64,000 bases of DNA from Cryptomeria japonica (taxonomy: Eukaryota; Streptophyta; Pinopsida; Cupressales; Cupressaceae), in the NCBI RefSeq assembly GCF_030272615.1, contig NC_081409.1:651650468-651714467 (forward strand), read 5' to 3'. Shown here in pieces: positions 47,655 to 58,660 of the stretch. The stretch's first letter is position 1, and each line of letters opens with the position of its first letter. The notes beneath the pieces are model-generated. The model had not been told where the DNA came from, made no database searches, and saw only the letters and a list, made by a program, of their open reading frames with translations. The translations under genes were made by a program, and so were the position numbers.

Positions 47655-48152
47655 TCTCAGGTCTCTCCCTCTCTCTCCCTAAATCCAATACTCTCTATCT
47701 CTCTCAACTGCTATCTTCCTCCCTCTGTCTCTCTTACTTGAGATCTCTCTTTGGTCTCTCCCTCTCTTTTCATAAAACCCCATTCCTTTGTCTCTCTTTC
47801 TCTCTCATTCTCTTTCTTAAGTTTTTCCCTCTCTTTTCATCAACGCCTACCTCCCTCCCTCCATCTCTCTCACTTGGGCTCTCTCTGTGCCTCAACCCCT
47901 CTCTCTTTCTCTCACTAAATCTCTCTCACGAGGACTTCAACGACTAGGCAATATTATATGACGTGCATTCATATTGGGGGGTTTAATATCCCAAAATTTA
48001 GGGTGCAATATATTGCCTATCGGTAAAATAAGGGGTTTTTAATTCAAGCTATGAAAAAATACAATATTTGGTCAAAATAGGGGGGATTTTAATTCAAGCC
48101 GTGTATCGAGAGGGGGTGACAAAAAGGGAGTTTAGGGAATTATTTTTTTATC
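47655..48152 (+). repeat. Dispersed repeat copy 1: CT-rich segment joined to an AT-rich tail
   Basis: CT-rich start (AATCCAATACTCTCTATCTC), then CACTTGGGCTCTCT, GGACTTCAACGACTAGGC, ATTGGGGGGTTTAATATCCC and a GGGAGTTTAGGGAATTATTT end. It matches 55905-56394 almost throughout, with point differences and small indels. One copy is inside the CACTA element, the other in its right flank. Confidence 0.9.
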
Positions 48153-51100
48153 TATTGTAAAGGGATACTATTCATGATTTTTTGAGACTTCCATGCTTCT
48201 CTGACATCCATCTACTAATTGCTAAAAGTGGCCATTTTTCATTGTTTAGCAAACAATTCATATGACTGACTTACTTGTTTAGGGACTGTATTATCTATAA
48301 TTGTTTTAACAGATTGGCAATGAACTCTTCTTTGAAGCCTTCATGGCTTTTGGAGTTTAGAAGCTTTTAGAATCAATCATAGATATCATTACTCATGATA
48401 ACTATCAACTGTCCCACGTTTGCCACTATTCTTTACCTTTGAGCAACCTACTGTCATAATGCTTTTTACACATTGTCTTATGAGACTGCTATGACTATCA
48501 TCTTTGTTTATTCTCTTGAGATTGTCACAACTTCTATTCTTCTCTATTTCAAACATTATGAAGTGCTAATATGGCTTCTCCCTTATAGAAACTATTATTC
48601 TTTCATGGGTGTCTTGATTTTCTTCTTGGATATACCGTTCTCTTACTATAGCTCATTGTTATTTAGTGTACAACCCTTTCATTGTCTATTTTAAATATAT
48701 TGCTAGAACTTCTTATCATTTATTGTGACACTTTTTGGCTTGTCCTTTCAGCATTACATCATATCTATTTCCTCTTAATCAATGACTATTCAAGACTCTT
48801 TTCAACCATACCCGTGTCCATTCACTAATAGAATAACAATAATACCTTCTTTCTTCAGCCTATCTACTGCTCTAATTTTTTTTCTTCTCTTCCACATAAC
48901 AGTCCTACCAGGATCACCCATACAATACCTTTAGCACTTGATCAATTCTTGTTTGATGACTATGGAAGACAATGAAAAACCCTCTCTAACCATTATGGAA
49001 GGCTTTGTCTCTATCATTGTCTGTAAATCTTGATTTACCTTTCTTTTTTCCAGCCTGGCAGCAATCTTTGTATTGGACTATCATCCATTATCTTTTTTAT
49101 GGATTATTCATTCATTGTTTTCTTATTATTATGAATGATCTAATGAATCTTATCATGAATGGATGCTAAAGGGTTTTAAAAAAGGTATTTGAACTGGAAC
49201 ATTGATAAACTACCTTCTCCTTTGTTTTGAAATGATATTTCTTTGCTTTTCTCTCTAACTATTCCCTCATTGTTTTCCTAGCTTCTCTAATGGTATTGAT
49301 GTGTTCAATCATTAATGAAATGTCTTCTCTATGAAGTACGTGGTTTTCTCATTGTCCATCCTTGACTCAAAAGCCTCTTTATAATAGTCCTTTAGTGTTT
49401 CTGAGGACTATGAAGACCATCAAACTTATGACTGGATTTTATATTTTGGGAGAACTATGCTTGGCTTTTGACCCGATCAATAACTCTTCTTTGTCTACAT
49501 TTTACCTTTAAGTTTGTAGAGATAAAGCCCCTTTCCTCGTATTTTGGATGCCTTTCTATGCACAAGTGCCCATTGCATGCTCTTCTCCTTGTTATGAGAA
49601 TGTATCTCGTTTCTTAAACCCTTGAAATAGTTCCTTTAACTGCAAAATGTATTGAATGAACTCCTTCATCTCAAGAAGATTGAAGAAGGACACATGACCT
49701 TCATTTAAACTGACCCCCTTAAGATTTTTCTCAAGTGGTAGGGAGAGATGGTGGTCATCGTTAATGAGTTTGACCATGCAAATCTAGGGATTTCTTCACA
49801 ACACAAGATCTCCATGCTTTGACCACTGCTTTCTTCCATATTTTTCTCTCTGATTTTTGGTTAAAAAACCCATTAGGAAAAGATTTTGAAATTCCCTCCA
49901 ATAGTAGCTTCAACTTACACTGAAAAAATGATAAAACCTTTGGAGTATTAATGAATTTTCAATCAAAACCATTTATTTCATATTTGTTAAAAAGTAAGTT
50001 GTCATGGGAAATGAAATTTTCCTAACACAATTTCCCTTCCTTTTGATATCACCTAAGGGTGTATAAAACTTCAAAGAGGACCTAGGACCTTACGTGAGAT
50101 TATTTCAACATAAAGGTGAAAATAAGGTATCAATACTATTCAACAATGCATTGCATCATACAAACACATATTTTCCTTTCAATAATGCAATTTTTAGTTG
50201 GCAAGATCTAAGGGCTATCATTGGTTCTTGTTGGTCATCTCAGATTTAGGTAAGGCTATGGGCTATTTAATCTCTTCTAGTTGTGTTGGTCCTTGACCAA
50301 AAACACGCCTTATACATCTTTCTCTAAATAATTGTAACTTTAAAATGCTTGTTGGTGATTCAATGAGACTTAGAAATCCCTTTCTCTTGAGTTTATTGAA
50401 ACATCAATGACAATGAGAGCATCTTGTTTATTGGACTATTCTTTAACTCCTAGAGGTGATTTTTCTATCCTCTCTTTTTTTGAGACCTAGGCTCTTTTCT
50501 TTGTCATGTGATATTTAAGGACTATACCAAGCATTCTTTATTGGTATTATTGACACTTGTGTTTTGGCATCAACCTTATTATCCTTAATGGGTACTCTTT
50601 CTCCCACATAGACCCTTGTATTTTGGTTGAGACTAGATCCATCAAATAGTGGACAAAGCAATATTCCTCTCTAGTTGTGATACCTCTTAGAATGAGTTAT
50701 TTTGTTCATCCTTCAACTGTACCTCTTTTTTAGGTTTGCTTTTGTATTCCTACCTCTTTCATTTCTCTGTCTTTTCTGAGCTTGTGATGTCTCTTTGAAG
50801 TTATTTGATTGTCCCATTGACTATAGGTGTAAGTGGTCTCTTGGAGTCTCAAAAAGGTCTATTCATAGAGACGTTTTTTTGCTACTTATATTCTTGAGCT
50901 TTATAGCTTGAAAATACCTTCATATGCCAAACACTATACTCTACTCTTCATGACGTAGCTGCACTTTTTCCATACTTTGGCAATAGAGATCATATGACTA
51001 TCAGCTATTATGAAATATTTTTTAGTACATTGGACTTTGCAAATACCATGAGCTATCTTAAAGAACTATTATGACCCTTTTTGATGAACATAGTCTACAA

Positions 51101-52934
51101 TTTTCTTATGAAGGGAACTTAATCAACAAATGGAAGATCATTGCTAGTGGTGAACTTTACTATGTCTACAAAAACTCTTTTGTCCTCTTTGTACTATGAT
51201 CCCCTTGACATGATTGTTGCCTCCTTGATATGACTATTGCATCCCCTTTCTCTTTTGTATCTTGGACTACTTCAAGCTTATGAATAGCTCTTTGAAGGTT
51301 TCTTTGCTTTCACACTATTTCAATAGTCATTTTTATCATAGTGCTCTAATTGCTCACTATATTTCTTTAAATATTATGAACTTCTCTGCAAACTTTGTCT
51401 TATGTTGTTGACTTGATGTTTATTGCACCTCAACACTGTGACTATTCACAGTCCTTCACTAGTATTATGGAAGAACATTGTCTTTCTTGGCCATTGTATC
51501 TCACACAAGTATGACTATCTTTTGTTGAAACCTATAGAGAATTGTCATCTACTATACTATATTTGGGCTATAGTCTACCCTTTCAAATGCTACTTTCTTT
51601 ATTTAGTCTCCTTTAACACTTATTCTATTATTATGACTATCAATTTTAATGACTTCAATTTGTCCTTTTCTTTGTGCCCTTCATACTCACTATCTTCTCT
51701 ATTCTCTATTATTTTCATTTATGACTATGGGGGAATCTTTGTCCTATGTGCTTCTTCCACTATGAATAATATTAATGTTTCCATCTTTTCTTGCATCTAT
51801 GTCATACGATGGCATTTAATTTTCATGATTATCAACTTATAATCTCTGTTAATAAGTACTTGTCTTAAAGGAAGGAAAATTGTAGAAATCAGTTTATGGG
51901 ATGGGCTATGATAATGCCCTATCAAATACAATGATTCCTTATGTGACTATTTTTTTAAATTTATCTCCTTACTCACTATTGTGACAATGATTTGATTTTG
52001 TGAGTATTATCTTCTAACAAGTCCACTATCCTTTTTTGGAGTTCTCATTATTTGTTTTCACAATGGAGACGTTCCTTTCAATTGCTAAGGTAATTGATTG
52101 TTTTTAGGCTTTAAGATTCTTTGTTCCTTCTATCTTCTCTAATTTTTTGTCTTATGCCATTGTGACTGAGTGATGAATCGATTGGTTTTAACTGCTACAG
52201 TGGTTGCATTCTTGAAGAGGAGTTGTAAATATCTTCCATTTGGTGTTCGTTGCTATGCCTATGATTGTTATTTTGTGGCGCATGGGACTGTTTTTATTTT
52301 CTCTTTCTCTGAAGGTCATGGTTTGCATCTTGTCTTTTTATGACTTTTGGTTCAGATTTGTCTTTGACTTCTCAGCCAATTATATCTTGTAATTATCAAC
52401 ATAAAGACCTTGTGACTGTGAATTAGCTATGAAGTAATGGCTACTAATGAGGGGATGACTTTCATATGTTGTCTCAAGCTCTGTATCATTGTCTATTAGG
52501 CGTAGAGGTCTGCAAATCATCTTTGAATATGAGAAGAGGTTGATCTCATTTTGGATTTTGTGCTCTATATTTGCCAAGGGTCTCTTCTCTAAAAATAATA
52601 CTCACTATCCTTTGACACTGTGATGAGGCCTTAATAATTTATATGCTTTGTGATCTTCTTAAAGACTATGCACTCTCCTTACATTGCTCTATGTTTTGAC
52701 ATCTTTGTAGACTTTGGCTATTGTTTTGTGAATACAAAAACATCTTATTGAAATCATGATTGTTATAACATATTGTAGCTATAACTATAGGTTCTTCTTT
52801 TAACCTTTGTCCTTAGCTCTCAAGGTTGGATTGGAGTCCTTCTTTGGTCTATGCAACTCATCATTGTAATTGTTATAAAAATTTTAACTTGTAATGACCT
52901 AATGATGATTTCTTTAGGTTCTTGCATCATTGTT
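48153..52934 (+). other. Long T-rich stretch with recurring TATGACTAT words, no gene
   Basis: 4.8 kb without a convincing frame on either strand. The plus strand is T-rich, and TATGACTAT-type words recur (for example near 48489, 50993, 51510, 51633 and 51719). It may be decayed CACTA interior or an ancient degenerate repeat. Confidence 0.45.
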
Positions 52935-52940
52935 ATATAT

Positions 52941-52985
<45 letters not shown>

Positions 52986-52992
52986 TAAATAT

Positions 52993-53046
<54 letters not shown>
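52935..53046 (+). repeat. (TA)n microsatellite
   Basis: About 110 bp of TATATA with a few TAAATA interruptions. It creates a meaningless repetitive frame on the minus strand. Confidence 0.95.
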
Positions 53047-53048
<2 letters not shown>

Positions 53049-53810
53049 TGACACTCTTTTGACTATGACCTTGGTAATAATGTAGTCTTTTCTCTATAAC
53101 TGTAGTAGTCATAACTATAGTAGTCATTGGGGTTTGAAGTGACTGCCCAAAACATAATATGTAGCTTGCATGTGTCATATCACTATCATTGTGAGATTCT
53201 TCTATGAAGCTCTACACCTTTTCTTGTTGGATAGAGGTTGCCTTTGTCTTTGACTACTATACATGGTGTTTGATCTTTCAATCTATGCCATAGATTGCAC
53301 CTTGGCTGCATTAGTTATGGTGTTGTATTATGTGTCCTTTGCAACCCTTATAGGTCTGAAACCTATTATGTAGACTACCAAATTTGTAGCTTCTTTATAA
53401 TCACTTACTATCTTGTTGATATTAATAAGAGCTATTGTGTGGGCTATTATATGAACTGATTTTGACTGTCATAGTCAATTATTTATGTGATTTCCCATCA
53501 AATTATTTTCATGCACTCGACTTATATATACTATGACTACAATAAAATATGATGATTTCTAAGAAAAGGCTTCTTAGGTATTGTCAAGTCTCTATCATTT
53601 GAATGTGAACTCTAGCTATCTTTTTTACCTCCAAAACCCTTTATAAATGTAACGTGTTCGAAGGTTTCTATCCACTAATACTTGTGTCAAATAATAGGCT
53701 GATGTTGGTGCCTTATTCTGTGAATGCCTTCTCGAGATGAGGTTGTTCATCTTTGTTCAAATAATCATTACCTATGTAATATAACATGTTATTTTTTTTT
53801 CTTTTTGCAG
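53047..53810 (+). other. AT-rich spacer ending in a splice-acceptor-like site
   Basis: No gene. It ends with a T9-C-T5-GCAG stretch (53792-53810), a strong polypyrimidine tract and AG, just before the exon-like frame. Confidence 0.5.
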
Positions 53811-54050
53811 AAATATGTTGATAAACTCAAAGACGGGGATAAAGTTAGGGTATTGGATCTATTTGATGTTGTTGTTGTGGGCATTGGGCAGATTCACTCC
53901 CAGTCTATTGTACATGGAGTCAACTTGAAAGGAACAAGAGATGCAAATGTAAACATTTTAAAGGTCACAACTAGTAACATAGCCCTTGCTTATGAAGACA
54001 AAATAGATGGAGTTGTCAGTTTGAAAGAAAAAGAGGGAACCTTCACATAG
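53811..54050 (+). CDS. Exon-like fragment near the CACTA right end, possible transposon protein remnant
   Basis: After a clear splice-acceptor-like TTTTTGCAG, 79 codons read KYVDKLKDGDKVRVLDLF, VVGIGQIHSQSIVHGV and VNILKVTTSN, ending in TAG at 54048. The composition is protein-like, unlike the surrounding AT-rich DNA. Its place just inside the right subterminal repeats fits the last exon of a CACTA element gene. The pattern (hydrophobic strand, G.I.S..IVHGV, then a strand) resembles small C-terminal domains I associate with plant En/Spm-type proteins, but I cannot name it firmly. No upstream exons were recognised. Confidence 0.45.
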   Translation, partial: KYVDKLKDGDKVRVLDLFDVVVVGIGQIHSQSIVHGVNLKGTRDANVNILKVTTSNIALAYEDKIDGVVSLKEKEGTFT

Positions 54051-54202
54051 TGGCCACTAAAATATTTGCAAAAAATGACATAGTTGATCATGTTTATGTA
54101 GTATTTTGAATGTGTTATTCAGGGGTCTTCATTACCATGATGTATTTGAAAGAGTTGGAAACTCTTAGACAATTTTGACATCTTATAACTTGATATACAT
54201 AT

Positions 54203-54203
54203 G

Positions 54204-54234
<31 letters not shown>

Positions 54235-54236
54235 AT
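54203..54236 (+). repeat. (TATG)n short tandem repeat
   Basis: TATGTATATATGTATGTATG continuing as TATG units. Confidence 0.85.
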
Positions 54237-54424
54237 TTGCATAATATTTTTTATTGAAGATTACCTTTATTTATCATGATGTTGAATCCATATTTTAATT
54301 CTAGCATGTTTTATCTTGTTCGTATATGTAATATTTTTATTTGCTTTTATGTTTTAGTTCAAGTTTAATATTATGTTATTTTTGCATAATAAAATTTATG
54401 ATATTTAATAAATTATTCATATCA

Positions 54425-54960
54425 TTACTATATTTACTACCAATTAATGAAAACCAGTAAATAAAAATGATTAAATATACTACCAATGGGTGGAAATCAG
54501 TGAATAAAAATGACTAAATATACTACCAATTGTCAAAATTAATGATTACAATGACTAAATATATGAATAAATTAAAGACTAAATATACGACTAAATAAAT
54601 GACTACCATGACTAAATAAATGACCAATTAACAACAAACAATGACTAAATTAATGACTAAATATATGACTAAATTAAAGACTAAATATACGACTAAATAA
54701 ATTACTACCATGACTAAATAAATGAGCGGTTAACAACAATCAATGACTAAATTAATGACTAAATCAACAACTAAATTAATGACTAAATCAATGAATAAAT
54801 CAATGACCGAATCAATGACTAAATCAATGACCAAATTGATCAATCAAAACAACCACTAAATGACTAAAATGGTTTATTCATAAATTTGGTCATGTTATAA
54901 ATGACCAGAAATAAACTACTAATGGTCACGTGACCAATATTAGTCATTTACGTGAAATTT
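54425..54960 (+). repeat. CACTA right subterminal repeats
   Basis: More than twenty ATGACTAAAT or GACTAAATAAATGAC words in about 450 bp, followed by GGTCACGTGACC at 54924-54935, a perfect 12-bp palindrome, and TTAGTCATTTACGTG in the opposite orientation. This is the right-hand counterpart of 16041-16200. Confidence 0.8.
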
Positions 54961-54989
54961 TTAGTTGTTTTTTTAGTCATATATTTTTG

Positions 54990-55003
54990 TTTTTGTACTA
55001 GTG
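54990..55003 (-). repeat. CACTA right terminal inverted repeat
   Basis: TTTTTGTACTAGTG, whose complement starts CACTAGTAC and pairs with the left end. Confidence 0.75.
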
Positions 55004-55461
55004 TCTATCAAGTGTCTCTCTCCTATTCTCTCTCTCTCTCTCAAGTGTATCTCTTTCCCTCTTTCCCTTTTTACCTCTCCCATCCTCTCTCTTCCCTCTC
55101 CCTCTCTCCCCCCCATTCTTCCCCCTTCTCTCTCTCTCTCTCTCTCCCCCTCTCTCAAGTGTCTCTCTCACATTATCTCGCTTTCTCCCTTTCTCTTTAT
55201 CTCTCAAGTCTCTCTCTCTCTTTCCCTCTAACACTCTTTCTTTCTCTTTCATGCTCCCTTTATCTTTCTCTCTCAAGGATCTCTCTCACCCTTTCTCTCT
55301 CAATTTTCTCTCCCTCTCTTTCCCTTTCTCCTTCTCCCATCCTCTCTATTCCCTCTCGCTCTCTCCCTCCCAAGCCTAACCTAAGAGAGAGAGATATAAG
55401 AGAGATATAGACCTGAGAGAGAGAGAGAGAGAGAGAGCTAGATGGAAAGAGAGGAAGATCC

Positions 55462-55504
<43 letters not shown>

Positions 55505-56170
55505 AGATGGAAAGAGAGGAAGATCCTAGAGATAGAGATTGAGTGAGCTCATGTGAGAGAGGGAGGGAGGGAGGGAGGGAGGGAGGGAGGAAGGGATGGG
55601 TTGAGAGAGAGAGTTAAAGTGAGAGAGATTGAGGAAAGGAGGGGTTGAGGGAGGGAGAGAGAGAGAGAGATATCAAATAAGAGAGAGGGAGGGAGGATGG
55701 TGGGGCTATCTAAATTCCCCCCCTCTCTTTTTCTCAACCCCTACCTTCCCCTGCTCTCTCTCCCTCTCTCTCACTTAGGCTCTCTCTAGGATCTCTTCCT
55801 AGTATATCCCTCTCTTTCCATAAAACCCTCCCTTCCTCCCTCCATCTCTCTCACTTGATCTCTCTCTGTCTCTCTTTGTCTATGTCTTTGTCTCTCTCTC
55901 TCTCAGGAATCTCCCTCTCTCTCCTTTAATCCAATACTCTCTATCTCTCTCAACCCCTATCTTCCTCCCTCTATCTCTCTTACTTGGGATCTCTCTTTGG
56001 TCTCTCCCTCTCTTTTCATAAAACCCCATTCCTTTGTCTCTCTCTCTCATTCTCTTTCTTAAGTTTGTCCCTCTCTTTTCACCAACTCCTACCTCCCTCC
56101 CTCCATCTCTCTCACTTGGGCTCTCTTTGTGCCTCAACCCCTCCCTCTTTCTCTCACTAAATCTCTCTCA
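55004..56170 (+). repeat. Pyrimidine-rich tract, right part, with purine/pyrimidine strand switches
   Basis: Begins TCTATCAAGTGTCTCTC, continuing the tract cut at 16017. At about 55381 the plus strand switches to GA-rich (to about 55703), then back to CT. The GA part holds a repeated AGCTAGATGGAAAGAGAGGAAG unit (55437 and 55502) and a GGGA run at 55561-55590. Confidence 0.9.
55561..55590 (+). repeat. (GGGA)7 G-rich run
   Basis: Seven consecutive GGGA-type units plus a following GGGATGGG; able in principle to form a G-quadruplex. Confidence 0.85.
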
Positions 56171-56394
56171 CGGGGACTTCAATGACTAGGCAATATTATA
56201 TGATATGCATTCATATTGGGGGGTTTAATATCCCAAAATTTAGGGTGCAAAATATTGTCTATCAATAAAAATAAGGGGTTTTTAACTCGGGCTATGAAAA
56301 AATACAATATTTGGTCAAAATAGGGGGGATTTTAATTCAACCTGTGTATCAAGAGGGGGTCACAAAAAGGGAGTTTAGGGAATTATTTTTTTAA
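55905..56394 (+). repeat. Dispersed repeat copy 2 (see 47655-48152)
   Basis: Same order of segments as copy 1, ending GGGAGTTTAGGGAATTATTTTTTTA before the two copies diverge. Confidence 0.9.
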
Positions 56395-57412
56395 ATAGGG
56401 AGATTCTTTAGTATGCAATGAATGCACATGATACAACCCATGTTCACTAAGTGAAGCCCCTGTGATCTCTATCTCCCTTTGATCTCTCCCTCTCTTTCCA
56501 TCGACCCCTCCCTTCCTCCCTCCATCTCTCCACCTTGATCTCTCTCTCTCTCTCTGTTAGGTCTCTCCCTCAGCCCATTCCTTCCTCCCTCCCTCTCTCT
56601 TTCACTTTCTCCCTCTCTCTCTCTATCCTTATTATTTTCCGTTCTTTCCATCAACCATTCCCTTCCTCCCTTAATCTATCTCTGTCTCTCTCTATAGTAT
56701 TTTCCTTTCTTTCCATCAACACAATAGAGGGAGAGAGTGAGAAAGAGAGAGATGGAGGAAGGTGGGGGTTTAGGGATAGACTAGAGGGTGAGAAAGACCA
56801 AGTGCAAGAGAAGGGAGGAAAAGAGACTGAGATACCTAAGAGAGAGAGGGGGAATGCTGGAAAAGAGTCGAATGAGAGACCAGAGAGAGAATTCTTATAT
56901 GAGCATGTTGATTAATGAAATTTGACTAGGTCTAAAATTTATATGAATACTCTAAAAACTAGAATCTACATTATAACTCCTAGAGATTTGAAAACACTCT
57001 CAAACATCCAGCCAATATATACATAAAATATAAATTAAAGTATAAGTCACATTTTAATATGACTTATACTTAAATGTTATATTTTACATATATATTCGAA
57101 GAGACAGAAAGTAAAAGAAAAAGAAAATTTGTAGTTTTTAAAATGAAAATACACTTTTCAAAATGCAATTGCATTTGGCGCTCACTTTATTTGGTGCACA
57201 CTTTATTCGCCATACGCTAAAGGGTCTGACAAGGGGAAAAAAACATTTTGGCACCTTTTTGGTCCCACATCTTGGTGCACTCACCCAAACCTTGTACAAA
57301 AAGGTAATTTAATTAATTTATTTCAGTTTTTTATTCATGTTTAATTAATTTATTTTTTTATTATAATGTAGATTGGTGAAATTTTATTTAAAATTAATTT
57401 TAATTTTTTTAG
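56395..57412 (+). other. CT/GA-rich remnants and AT-rich spacer, no gene
   Basis: CT-rich at about 56455-56720, GA-rich at about 56720-56890, then AT-rich. It holds a hairpin at 57022-57089. A 126-codon frame at 56535-56915 is a CT/GA artefact. Confidence 0.6.
57022..57089. repeat. Imperfect 28-30 bp stem hairpin
   Basis: TATAAGTCA (57041-57049) and TGACTTATA (57060-57068) pair perfectly across a 10-base loop, and pairing continues outward through AAAATATAA/TTATATTTT with a small bulge. Confidence 0.8.
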
Positions 57413-57414
57413 GA

Positions 57415-57801
57415 TATGTTTATGTTGTTGTTGCACATGAGGACAATGAATAAGAAACAAAATATTGGTTGGCTCGATGTGTTGAGATGAAACACAAGTT
57501 AATTAAACCTCGAGAAGATGATGATGGCTATCATTATCTGACTGGTTCAGTTGTAGTTCTTGGAACTTGGCTAAGTAAATATTTGATAAGGAAGAATGGT
57601 TTGCTTTCTTTTGAAGATTATGAAACACATAAGAAGATTACACACTACTCACATTTGATTGTTGCAACAAATATACAACTAGTGAGATATCATGGAAGAC
57701 TCGCTAATAAAGAGTTGTGGACAATTTCTATGGAAGATCACAAGACAATAATAGTATTTGGAAAAAAGAGAGGATGTAGATGGTACAATGAAATAATCTA
57801 G
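57415..57801 (+). pseudogene. Exon-like conserved-looking frame of unknown function
   Basis: Preceded by AATTTTTTTAG, a splice-acceptor-like site ending at 57412. The frame reads VYVVVAHEDNE, a TAA stop at 57451, then ETKYWLARCVEMKHKL, DDDGYHYLTGSVVVLGTWL, FEDYETHKKITHYSHLIVATNIQLVRY and WTISMEDHKTIIV, ending at 57799-57801. The unstopped part is 110 codons from Met 57469. The residue pattern (YWLA, GSVVV.GTWL, YSHLIVA.NI.L) looks like a folded protein. I do not recognise the family; a transposon-borne protein seems likeliest given the context and the repeat arrays to the right. Confidence 0.5.
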
Positions 57802-58079
57802 GTATGTATATATATGGTTTTATATAAAAAATTTAAATGTACATGTTTTTCAATGATATTGATATTGATTTACATAATTAAAATTCATTTATTATAATTC
57901 AATCTATAGTTTTATTATTGTTTGATATAGATCCATCCCCTTAAGAGCTTACTTGATGGTACAATGGAATAAGTAAATAGAGATATATATAAATTTTTAA
58001 ATTTACATGTTTTTCAATGATATCGATATTGCTTTTATACATAATTAAAATTCATATATTGTCATTGTCTACTTTCATA
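57802..58079 (+). other. AT-rich spacer with a short internal duplication
   Basis: ATTTAAATGTACATGTTTTTCAATGATATTGATATTG at 57830 region recurs near 57996 with small changes. No gene. Confidence 0.6.
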
Positions 58080-58660
58080 GATTCTAATTTTACGTCCCCT
58101 TAAGCCATGTCCTAATTAGATCATCCCCTTAATTCATCCTAATAAGGTCCCCTTAATCCATCCTCATTAGGTCGATCCCCTTAAGATATGTCCTAATTAG
58201 TTCATCCCCTTAAGACATTTACTTATTAGGTCCATCCACTTAAGCCATGTCATAATTAGTTCATCCCCTTAAGTCATGTCCTAAATAGTTTCATTCTCTT
58301 AAGTTGTCCTAATTAGGTCCATTCCCTTAAGCCAGGTCCTAATTATATATCCCCTTAAGCCATGTCCTAATTAGTTTCACCCCCTCAAGTCATACTAATT
58401 AGGTCCATCTCCTTAATCCATGTCCTTATTAGTTCATACCCTTAAGCCATGTCCTAATTAGTTTCATCCCCTTAAGTCATCCTAATTAGATCCCCTTAAA
58501 CCATCCAAATTAGGTTGATCCCCTTACACCATGTCCTAATTAGTTCATCCCCTTAAGACATGTCCTAATTAGGTCCATCCTCTTAAGCCATGTCTTGATT
58601 ATTTCATCCCCTTAAGCCATGTTCTAAATAGTTTCATCCTCTTAAGTCATGTTCTAACAA
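58080..58660 (+). repeat. Degenerate tandem array, unit with CCCCTTAAG and GTCCTAATTAG
   Basis: About 18 units of 26-33 bp of the form CCCCTTAAGCCATGTCCTAATTAGTTCAT with variants. A stray unit recurs near 58951. Confidence 0.9.

Larger units (their letters stand above)
16018..55003. mobile_element. Putative 39-kb CACTA (En/Spm) transposon carrying nested retrotransposons
   Basis: The left end reads CACTAGTAAAATTT (16018) and the reverse complement of the right end reads CACTAGTACAAAAA (from 55003). Both ends are followed by TGACTAA-type subterminal repeats and palindromes. The flanks are the same CT-rich tract on both sides, with TCT duplicated. About 15 kb is Copia B with Gypsy B, and about 10 kb is the Copia LTR fragment plus Gypsy C, leaving roughly 14 kb of original element. 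No intact TNP2-type transposase is visible; a single exon-like fragment (53811-54050) may be a remnant. Known of the family: CACTA ends, 3-bp duplications and subterminal repeats bound by element proteins. Inferred: that the two ends belong to one insertion. Confidence 0.8.
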
